Assembly: GCA_945874855.1 (NCBI GenBank)
Contig: CAMCIP010000047.1
Location: 1 to 12,766, forward strand
DNA length: 12,766 nucleotides
From: Brevundimonas vancanneytii
GTDB lineage: Bacteria; Pseudomonadota; Alphaproteobacteria; Caulobacterales; Caulobacteraceae
Reading direction: 5' to 3'
In this document: in pieces, positions 6,725-12,766 of the stretch
Layout of the letters: every line of letters starts with the position of its first letter
Numbering within the stretch: position 1 is the first letter of the stretch
Notes under the pieces: model-generated
The model's database searches: none
Told to the model about the DNA's origin: nothing
Seen by the model: the letters and a program-made list of their open reading frames with translations, nothing else
Made by a program: the position numbers and the translations under genes

Positions 6725-8797
6725 ATGCGGCCCGAGATTCTGTTCCCCCTGTTCGCCGAGGTCTCGACGCTGAAGGGCGTGGGCCAGAAGAACCTGCCCC
6801 TTGTCCAGCGTCTGGCCGGGCCGCTGGTCCGCGACCTGCTGTTCCTCGCGCCCGCCGGCCTGATCCTGCGCCGGCCCATGACGGCGGCCGAGGCGGTCGA
6901 GGATCAGGTCGGGGTCTTTCGCGTCGTCGTCGACCGCCTGATCGTGCCCGGCAAGCCCGGCGTGCCGACCAAGGTCCGCGCCCAGGACGAGACCGGCTTC
7001 GTCCATCTGGTCTGGTTCGGCGGCTCGGCCCAGCATGTCGACCGTCTGTTGCCGCGCGGCGAGACCCGGCTGGTGTCCGGCAAGGTCGAGCGCTTCAATG
7101 GCGAGGTCCAGATCGTCCATCCGGACGTCGTCAAGCCGGAGGACGCCGACCAGCTGACGGGGACAGAGCCCGTCTATCCGGCGGTCCAGGGGCTGACCTC
7201 GCGGATGGTGCGCCGACTGGTGGCCGCCGCCCTGCCCGCCGCCGGCGACCTGCCGGAGTGGCAGGACCCGGCGTGGATCGCGCGCCAGGGTTGGCCGGGC
7301 TGGCGGGAGGCGGTGAATGCCCTGCACGCCCCGGCTGCCCTGCCCGACCTTGAGCCCAACGCCCCGGCGCGACTGCGCCTCGCCTATGATGAGCTTCTGG
7401 CCCACCAGCTGGCCCTCGCCCGACGTCGCACGGTCAGGCTCGACCAGCCCGCGCCCGTGCTACGGCCCGGCCCGGCCTCGCAGGCGCTGCAGGACGCCCT
7501 GCCCTTCCGGCTGACGGGCGCCCAGACGCGGGCCGTGGGCGAAATCCGCGCCGACCTGGGCTCGGGCGTGCGCATGGCCCGGCTGCTGCAGGGCGACGTC
7601 GGTTCGGGCAAGACGGCGGTCGCCGCCCTCGTCATGGCCGACGCCGCCTCCAGCGGGTTCCAGTCGGCCCTGATGGCCCCCACCGAGATCCTCGCCCGCC
7701 AGCATGCCGAGCGGCTGGGACCCCTGCTGGCCTCTGCCGGCCTGACCGCCCTTCTGCTCACCGGTCGTGACGGGGCGGCCGAGCGGCGCGCCGCGTTGGC
7801 GGCCCTTGCGGACGGGTCGGTCCAGGTGGCGATCGGCACCCATGCCCTGTTCCAGGACGCGGTCGCCTTCCACCGCCTCGGTCTGGTCGTGGTCGACGAA
7901 CAGCACCGCTTCGGCGTGGACCAGCGCAGCCGGCTTCAGGCCAAGGGCGAGGCCGTGCATCTGCTGACCATGTCGGCCACGCCGATCCCGCGCACCCTGG
8001 AACTGACGCGGTTCGGCGACCTGGAGGTCTCGCGCCTCGACGAAAAGCCGCCGGGCCGTACCCCGATCACCACCGCCGTGCTGCCGGTCGAACGGCTGGA
8101 CGAAGTGGCCCTGCGCCTGAGGCGGGCCGTGGCCGACGGGGCGCAGGCCTACTGGATCTGCCCGCTGGTGGCCGAATCCGAGACCGGCGACCTGGCCGCG
8201 GCCGAGGCCCGCGCCGCGGACCTGACCGAGCGGCTGGGTCTTGAGGTCGGTCTGGCCCACGGCCGCATGGCCGGTCCCGCCCGCGACGACGTCATGCAGC
8301 GGTTCGCGGCGGGCGCCCTGCCCATTCTGGTCGCCACCACGGTCGTGGAGGTCGGCGTCGACGTGCCCAACGCCTCCATCATGGTGATCGAACGCGCCGA
8401 CCGGTTCGGCCTGGCCCAGCTGCATCAGCTGCGCGGGCGGGTCGGTCGCGGGGCCAAGGCCAGTTCGTGCATCCTCCTGTATGGCGCCGGCGAGCAAGGT
8501 CTCGGCGACACAGCACGGGAAAGACTGGAGATTTTGCGCCACACCGAGGACGGATTTGAAATCGCGGAGGCCGACTTTCGCCTGCGGGGCGGCGGGGACC
8601 CCATCGGCCTGCGTCAGTCCGGCTTTCCTGCCTATCGTTTCGCGGATCCGTTCCGGCACCGCGACCTGCTGCGGGTGGCCGCCGACGACGCCCGCCTGAT
8701 CCTGTCGCGCGACCCGTCGCTGACCGGCGGGCGCGGCCGGGCCGTTCAGGTGCTGGAGGCGCTGTTCGACTGGCGCGACGGCCGGACCTCCGACTGA
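6725..8797 (+). CDS. recG: ATP-dependent DNA helicase RecG
   Basis: RecG remodels stalled replication forks and branch-migrates Holliday junctions. The 690-residue length is typical. An N-terminal helical and wedge/OB domain (OB about 62-135, with VRAQDETGFVHLVWF) is followed by motor domains: LTGAQTRAV (263-271), Walker A GDVGSGKT (290-297), APTEILARQHAE (318-329), DEQH (391-394), MSATPIPRT (416-424), ATTVVEVGVDVPN (537-549) and HQLRGRVGR (567-575). The TRG translocation region (about 600-640) contains DFRLRGGGDPIG. The start is the ATG at 6725; the frame is open upstream but without a ribosome site. It is divergent from sdhE-mfd and convergent with the DUF3089-like gene, overlapping that gene's 3' end by 52 bp. 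Mfd shares the same motor type; the missing UvrB-like and polymerase-binding regions make this RecG. Confidence 0.97.
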   Translation: MRPEILFPLFAEVSTLKGVGQKNLPLVQRLAGPLVRDLLFLAPAGLILRRPMTAAEAVEDQVGVFRVVVDRLIVPGKPGVPTKVRAQDETGFVHLVWFGGSAQHVDRLLPRGETRLVSGKVERFNGEVQIVHPDVVKPEDADQLTGTEPVYPAVQGLTSRMVRRLVAAALPAAGDLPEWQDPAWIARQGWPGWREAVNALHAPAALPDLEPNAPARLRLAYDELLAHQLALARRRTVRLDQPAPVLRPGPASQALQDALPFRLTGAQTRAVGEIRADLGSGVRMARLLQGDVGSGKTAVAALVMADAASSGFQSALMAPTEILARQHAERLGPLLASAGLTALLLTGRDGAAERRAALAALADGSVQVAIGTHALFQDAVAFHRLGLVVVDEQHRFGVDQRSRLQAKGEAVHLLTMSATPIPRTLELTRFGDLEVSRLDEKPPGRTPITTAVLPVERLDEVALRLRRAVADGAQAYWICPLVAESETGDLAAAEARAADLTERLGLEVGLAHGRMAGPARDDVMQRFAAGALPILVATTVVEVGVDVPNASIMVIERADRFGLAQLHQLRGRVGRGAKASSCILLYGAGEQGLGDTARERLEILRHTEDGFEIAEADFRLRGGGDPIGLRQSGFPAYRFADPFRHRDLLRVAADDARLILSRDPSLTGGRGRAVQVLEALFDWRDGRTSD

Positions 8798-9891
8798 CGC
8801 TGGGCCCAGGCCGCGGCGCGGGCCCTCACATCGGCTTCAAGATCACCGTAGAAGAGATTGTAGGGAAGAGCTTTCCGACGCTCAGCCCACCCCCCTGCCC
8901 GGGTGAAGGACTCGCCGCGGGCATGGGAGTGACGCAACAGGCCGCCCCGGCAGGTCGCCGTGATCAGACGCCCCTGCAGGGCCGGTCGCGCCCCCCACTC
9001 CAGACCCGTGGCATTGGTCGCCCCGGCGTGAGCCCGCACCGAGGTCGTGCCCCCGTCCCGACGTCCGTCGATCGGATTCACGCACAGGGCGGCGCGACCG
9101 TCCAGGTCGACCAGTCGCCCCCGGTCGTCCCACACCAGACCCCGCCTCAGCCGCCGGGCCGCGGCGCCGTCATCGTCGTCGCCCACAGCGGAGAAGGCGA
9201 GGACGCATCCCGCCTGATCCCGCCGCACGCAGGCCGGCAGGGTCTGGGGCACGTCGTCGGCGGCGATGATGGCGTCGATCAGATAGACGGCGACGATGCG
9301 GCGGATCAGGGGGGGATCGGCGGCGACGCGGGCCTTGATGAGCCTGTCCAGCAGTTCGGCCCCCTGCTCCATCCCGACCAGCACCAGCGGCCCCTCGGGG
9401 TGGCGCGCCAGCCAGACCTCGAAGGCGGCCTCGACGTCGCCATAGGCAAAGGCCCGCGCCTCCCGCGCATCGTCGCGCAGCGTCAGCCGGGTATAGAGGC
9501 TGGCCTGACGGTAGCGCGGTGCGCTGACGGATCCTGCCCGCGCGAACGGACCGGCATGGTTGGGCAATACCACCCGCATCAGATGCGCGTCGGCCCGCGG
9601 GTCGCCGACGGGCCCGTTCCATTCGCGTCCGCCGTCATAGGTGGTGGAATGGACGAAGAAGACGGCGGCGTCGCCCGACCCCGAGGTCCGCGCGTCCAGC
9701 AGCGCCCAGGCGGCGGGGTCGGCATAGTCGGGCGCGGCGGGCGGCTCATAGGTCTGGAAAGGAATCTGCGGATCCAGCCCGGCCCGGAGGATGTCGCCGC
9801 GCCAGACCCCGACCGCCACGGCCAGCAGCAGGACCAGACCCAGCCCCGTCCAGCCGACCCACTGGCGAAAGGTCAGCCCCGGCCCCGTCAT
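8746..9891 (-). CDS. DUF3089-like membrane-anchored alpha/beta-hydrolase-fold protein, probably inactive
   Basis: This 381-residue protein starts with one membrane segment (about 14-29, WTGLGLVLLLAVAVGV) and no clear cleavage site, so it is probably an inner-membrane-anchored periplasmic protein. The body matches my memory of DUF3089: VFFVHSTTYDGGREWN (78-92), APRYRQASLYT (125-134), the elbow region, a Cys-containing ALCVNPIDG (268-276) and PYNLFYGDL (343-351). The nucleophile elbow, usually GHSQG in DUF3089, is GMEQG (173-177), with Glu175 for Ser, and the His-x-x-Asp usually before YNLF reads KALP. Hydrolysis by the standard triad is therefore unlikely. Its ATG overlaps the hldD stop by 4 bp (ATGA), putting it last in the heptose operon. 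A role in envelope sugar handling is inferred only from position. The last 17 codons plus stop lie antisense to the end of recG. Confidence 0.78.
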   Translation of the reverse strand: MTGPGLTFRQWVGWTGLGLVLLLAVAVGVWRGDILRAGLDPQIPFQTYEPPAAPDYADPAAWALLDARTSGSGDAAVFFVHSTTYDGGREWNGPVGDPRADAHLMRVVLPNHAGPFARAGSVSAPRYRQASLYTRLTLRDDAREARAFAYGDVEAAFEVWLARHPEGPLVLVGMEQGAELLDRLIKARVAADPPLIRRIVAVYLIDAIIAADDVPQTLPACVRRDQAGCVLAFSAVGDDDDGAAARRLRRGLVWDDRGRLVDLDGRAALCVNPIDGRRDGGTTSVRAHAGATNATGLEWGARPALQGRLITATCRGGLLRHSHARGESFTRAGGWAERRKALPYNLFYGDLEADVRARAAAWAQRQSEVRPSRQSNSASST

Positions 9892-10889
9892 CGATACGGG
9901 TCCGCCGTCATCAGAAAGTCCTGCACATAGCGGCGCACCCCTTCTTCCAGGGGGGTCGCCTGGCCCTGGAACCCGGCCGCGCGCAGCCGGTCCATCCGGG
10001 CCTCGGTGAAGTACTGGTATTTGTCCCGGATCGCCTCGGGGGTGTCGACATAGCTGACCTGGGGCGCGCGCCCGGCAGCCGCGAAGGTGGCATGGGCCAG
10101 GTCGAGGAAGGAGCGCGCCTGCCCCGATCCCGCATTGAACACGCCGCACACCTGCGGCGCATCCAGCAGCCACTCCGCCATGTCGACGATGTCGTCGACG
10201 AAGACGAAGTCCCGCATCTGGCCCCCGTCGGCATAGTCGGGGTGGTGCGACCGGAACAGGGTAACGGGTTCGCCCGCGGCCACCTTGGGCCAGATCTGGG
10301 CTACCACGGACTTCATCGTGCCCTTGTGACCCTCATTGGGCCCATAGACGTTGAAGAATTTCAGCCCCGCCCACTGCGGCGGGGCATGGCCCTGAAGGGC
10401 CTGGTGGACGGCGTACTGATCGAACAGAGTCTTTGAGTATCCATAGGCATTCAGAGGCCTCAGTTCAGCCAAGGCCTCAGGATCGTCGTCGTCCTCAAAC
10501 CCCTGGCTGCCATCGCCATAGGTGGCCGCCGAGGAGGCGTAGACCAGCCGGGCGTCCCTGAGGGCGCACCAGTCCCAGAGGTCCCGCGACAGGCTGAAAT
10601 TGGTGCGCAGGATCAGGTCGGCATCCGGCTCGGTCGTCGACGAGATCGCGCCCATATGCACCACCGCCTCCACGCGGTCGGCGTGGCGCTCCAGCTGGGC
10701 GAACATCTCCTCCGGCTGCCAGAAGTCGGCGATGGCGTGTTTGGCCAGGTTCTTCCACTTGCCCAGCGCCGCGTCTTCTAGCCGGTCGCAAACGACCACG
10801 TCGCGGCGGCCCTCGGCGCACAGACGCGCGACGATGTTGGAGCCGATGAAGCCGGCCCCGCCGGTGACCACGACCATCCGTCGTCCCAT
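9888..10889 (-). CDS. hldD: ADP-L-glycero-D-manno-heptose 6-epimerase (HldD)
   Basis: HldD converts ADP-D-glycero-beta-D-manno-heptose to the L-glycero form, the donor for LPS inner-core heptose, using tightly bound NADP. The 333-residue extended short-chain dehydrogenase has the Rossmann motif TGGAGFIGSN (9-18), AxSSAATYG (118-125), and the catalytic YxxxK as YGYSK (149-153). FFNVYGPNEGHKGTM (178-192) and RDFVFVDDIVDM (226-237) are typical of this epimerase rather than of GalE or dTDP-glucose dehydratase. The start ATG (10889-10887) overlaps the hldE stop in TGATG, with GAGGG 7 bp upstream; the stop overlaps the next gene as ATGA. It acts in the cytoplasm directly after HldE. Confidence 0.94.
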   Translation of the reverse strand: MGRRMVVVTGGAGFIGSNIVARLCAEGRRDVVVCDRLEDAALGKWKNLAKHAIADFWQPEEMFAQLERHADRVEAVVHMGAISSTTEPDADLILRTNFSLSRDLWDWCALRDARLVYASSAATYGDGSQGFEDDDDPEALAELRPLNAYGYSKTLFDQYAVHQALQGHAPPQWAGLKFFNVYGPNEGHKGTMKSVVAQIWPKVAAGEPVTLFRSHHPDYADGGQMRDFVFVDDIVDMAEWLLDAPQVCGVFNAGSGQARSFLDLAHATFAAAGRAPQVSYVDTPEAIRDKYQYFTEARMDRLRAAGFQGQATPLEEGVRRYVQDFLMTADPYR

Positions 10890-12340
10890 CAGTCGGCCCT
10901 CATCTTCTCGATCGTGCGGGTGGTGGAGTAACCGTCCTCGAAGGTCGCCAGCCGCACCTCCCCGCCCCAGCTTTCGACCAGGTCGCCGCCCACCACACCC
11001 TCGCGCGTATAGTCCGCGCCCTTGATGAGGACGTCGGGCCGCAGCCGTTCGATCAGGGCCAGCGGGGTCGGATCGTCGAACGACGTCACCCGGTCGACGC
11101 TGCCGAGACCGCCGATCACGACAGCCCGGCTGTCCAGATCGTTGATCGGCCGTCCCTCGCCCTTGAGCCGTCGCACCGAGGCGTCGGTGTTCAGCGCCAC
11201 GACCAGGCGGTCGCACCACGACCGCGCCTGGGCCAGATAGGCGACGTGACCGCGGTGCAGGATGTCGAAACAGCCGTTGGTGAAGCCAACCTTCAGCCCC
11301 TGCCGTTTCCATCCCTCGACCACATGCGCCAGTTCCTCCAGCGGCATGACCTTGGCGTGGGCCCCGGCGGCGTGCTGGCTCATCTCGGCGTCGATCAGTT
11401 CAGCCGGAGAGACCGTCGCGGTGCCCGCCTTGCCCACCACCACGCCGGAGGCGAGGATGGCGAGCTCGACAGCCGTCTCCAGCGACGTTCCGGCACCCAT
11501 CGCCAGACCCAGCGCCGCCAGCCCCGTATCCCCGGCCCCGGAAACGTCGAAGACCTCCCGTGCGCGCCCGGGAAAGTGCCGCACTTCACCGCCACGCCGC
11601 ATCAGGCTCATACCCTTGCCGGCGCGGGTCACGACAACAGCCCGGGCCGGGATGGTGGCCAGAAGGGCGGTCAGGGCTGCCTCGACCTCGGCGTCGGTCC
11701 CGGTCGGGAGCCCCGTCGCGGCCGCCAGCTCGCCTGCATTGGGCTTGATCAGATCGACCGCGCCATAGCGCGCGAAGTCGCGCCCCTTGGGGTCGACCAC
11801 CACCGGCGCGCCGGACACGGCGGCCGAGGTCAGGGCCTGGGCGATCACCAGATCGCTGACCACACCCTTGGCATAATCCGACAGAAGAATGGCCGAGACG
11901 TCTGTAAAAGCGTCTGTTTCGGTCGCCATGAAAGCCTGTTCCTCCTCGTCCTGCCGAAGGAGTTGCTGTCCAGCGGCGACGAAGCGGGTCTTGACGATGG
12001 TGGTCACGCCGTCCCGTCGCTCGACCGAGTCTTCGATGCCCGGCTCGACGGCGATCAGGGCGGCCAGCTCATCGCCGGCCGCATCACGGCCCGCCACGGC
12101 TCCCAGCCGCGCGAGTCCGCCCAAGGCTGCCACGTTACGCGCGACATTGCCGACCCCACCGGGCATGGCCACGCGTCGGCGCGTCTTCAGGATCGGGATC
12201 GGCGCCTCGGGCGAGATGCGCTCGACCTCTCCGTAGACATAGCGGTCCAGCATAAGGTCGCCGACACAGGCGACCCTGATCCCGCGCACGCGCTCCAGCA
12301 GCGCCTGCAGTTCGCCCAGGTCCAGGGTGCGTTCAGCCAT
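10889..12340 (-). CDS. hldE: Bifunctional heptose-7-phosphate kinase / heptose-1-phosphate adenylyltransferase (HldE)
   Basis: HldE carries out two steps of ADP-heptose synthesis in the cytoplasm: phosphorylation of D-glycero-D-manno-heptose 7-phosphate at C1, then adenylylation after GmhB removes the 7-phosphate. The 483-residue fusion is intact. The N-terminal PfkB/ribokinase domain (about 1-315) has PGGVGNVARNVAALGG (60-75), VVDPKGRD (181-188), the Thr-Arg-x-Gly-Lys-Gly loop (TRAGKGMSL, 238-246) and GAGD (268-271) with catalytic Asp271. The C-terminal nucleotidyltransferase domain (about 348-480) has TNGCFDILHRGH (354-365), a HxGH motif, then NTDASVRRLKG and KGADYT (440-445). It lies 18 bp after kdsA and overlaps hldD by 1 bp, so expression is probably as one operon. 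A weak purine-rich stretch precedes the ATG. Confidence 0.96.
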   Translation of the reverse strand: MAERTLDLGELQALLERVRGIRVACVGDLMLDRYVYGEVERISPEAPIPILKTRRRVAMPGGVGNVARNVAALGGLARLGAVAGRDAAGDELAALIAVEPGIEDSVERRDGVTTIVKTRFVAAGQQLLRQDEEEQAFMATETDAFTDVSAILLSDYAKGVVSDLVIAQALTSAAVSGAPVVVDPKGRDFARYGAVDLIKPNAGELAAATGLPTGTDAEVEAALTALLATIPARAVVVTRAGKGMSLMRRGGEVRHFPGRAREVFDVSGAGDTGLAALGLAMGAGTSLETAVELAILASGVVVGKAGTATVSPAELIDAEMSQHAAGAHAKVMPLEELAHVVEGWKRQGLKVGFTNGCFDILHRGHVAYLAQARSWCDRLVVALNTDASVRRLKGEGRPINDLDSRAVVIGGLGSVDRVTSFDDPTPLALIERLRPDVLIKGADYTREGVVGGDLVESWGGEVRLATFEDGYSTTRTIEKMRAD

Positions 12341-12358
12341 GACCCCGGCCTAACGGAT

Positions 12359-12766
12359 TCAAGCCGCCTTCGCCATCCGCGACTTGGTCAGGTCGTCATA
12401 GGCGATCAGCTCGGCCGCCAGGGCCTCGAACTGGTCCAGCGGCACCATGTTCGGGCCGTCAGACGGGGCGTTGTCAGGGTCCTGATGGGTCTCCATGAAG
12501 ACCGCGTCGACGCCCACGGCCACCGCCGCACGGGCCAGGACCGGCACGAACTCCCGCTGGCCGCCCGAGGAGGTCCCCTGCCCGCCCGGCTGCTGCACAC
12601 TGTGGGTCGCGTCGAACACCACCGGACAGCCGATCTCGCGCAGGATCGGCAGGGCCCGCATGTCCGACACAAGGGTGTTGTAGCCGAAGCTGGCCCCGCG
12701 CTCGCAGGCCATGACGTTGGGATTGCCCGCGCCGGTGATCTTGGCGATGACGTTCTTCATGTCCCA
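12359..12766 (-). CDS. kdsA: 3-deoxy-D-manno-octulosonate 8-phosphate synthase (KdsA), 5' end outside window
   Basis: KdsA condenses phosphoenolpyruvate with arabinose 5-phosphate to give Kdo-8-phosphate, the first committed Kdo precursor. Only the last 135 codons and the TGA are present; the gene starts beyond 12766. Visible family blocks are WDMKNVIAKI at the edge, ACERGASFGYNTLVSDMRAL, FDATHSVQQPGGQG (with the conserved His), SGGQREFVPVLARAAVAVG, METHQDPDNAPSDGP (with conserved Glu and Asp) and a final helix near DDLTKS. The loop QQPGG resembles the Aquifex-type enzyme, which needs a divalent metal, but the deciding N-terminal residue (Cys or Asn) lies outside the window. It probably leads the operon kdsA-hldE-hldD-DUF3089. 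The ATG at 12760-12758 is an internal Met, not the start. Confidence 0.95.
   Translation of the reverse strand, partial: WDMKNVIAKITGAGNPNVMACERGASFGYNTLVSDMRALPILREIGCPVVFDATHSVQQPGGQGTSSGGQREFVPVLARAAVAVGVDAVFMETHQDPDNAPSDGPNMVPLDQFEALAAELIAYDDLTKSRMAKAA

Noticed and set aside
6742..6754. Direct repeat GTTC-N5-GTTC at the recG start, considered as an SOS (LexA) box
   Set aside because: The alphaproteobacterial box needs a 7-bp spacer (GTTC-N7-GTTC); this one has 5 bp and lies inside the coding region.
7460..8659. Open frame of about 400 codons opposite recG
   Set aside because: It is an antisense shadow of conserved helicase motifs, with the same Gly/Gln/His/Arg-rich composition and no recognisable domain.
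8923..9930. Open frame of 335 codons opposite the DUF3089-like gene
   Set aside because: The minus-strand frame carries family blocks, a membrane segment and operon overlaps; the plus-strand frame has only biased composition.

Overview
The window is high-GC, almost fully coding bacterial chromosome. Gene content points to an alphaproteobacterium of the Caulobacterales, with a Brevundimonas- or Caulobacter-like member the best guess. The pointers are a PopA-type REC-REC-degenerate GGDEF protein, an sdhE gene wedged between mfd and recG, and a kdsA-hldE-hldD lipopolysaccharide block. The genus is an inference from these families and base composition, not from a database match. No IS element, tRNA, rRNA, CRISPR array, integrase or phage gene was seen, and no gap between genes exceeds 100 bp. 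This reads as core chromosome rather than an accessory island.

Layout. (1) 82-1410 (+): a PopA-like c-di-GMP effector that keeps the inhibitory-site RxxD but has lost the GGDEF catalytic signature. (2) 1454-2851 (+): a two-gene unit with an ArsR-like winged-helix regulator and an AHSA1/SRPBCC-domain protein 3 bp downstream. It is preceded by an AT-rich 28-bp inverted repeat that looks like an operator. (3) 2848-6626 (-): sdhE followed by mfd, with overlapping stop and start. (4) 6725-8797 (+): recG, divergent from sdhE across a 98-bp gap. (5) 8746-12766 (-): kdsA (cut by the window edge), hldE, hldD and a membrane-anchored DUF3089-like protein, all one direction, with an 18-bp gap and then 1-bp and 4-bp overlaps.

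How the genes work together. Mfd and RecG are related helicases that handle stalled transcription and replication. SdhE flavinylates succinate dehydrogenase and shares their locus without an obvious functional link. KdsA makes Kdo-8-phosphate, while HldE and HldD make ADP-L-glycero-D-manno-heptose, the two inner-core sugars of LPS. Coupling to hldD suggests an envelope-related role for the DUF3089-like protein, but the sequence does not prove it.

The most unusual points are these. The DUF3089-like protein has Glu where a Gly-x-Ser-x-Gly nucleophile is expected and appears to be a pseudo-hydrolase. The operator candidate lies in front of the ArsR/SRPBCC pair. Both convergent gene pairs overlap at their 3' ends: mfd and the SRPBCC gene share a CTAG that holds both stop codons, and recG and the DUF3089-like gene overlap by 52 bp. 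I found no convincing previously undescribed multi-gene system.
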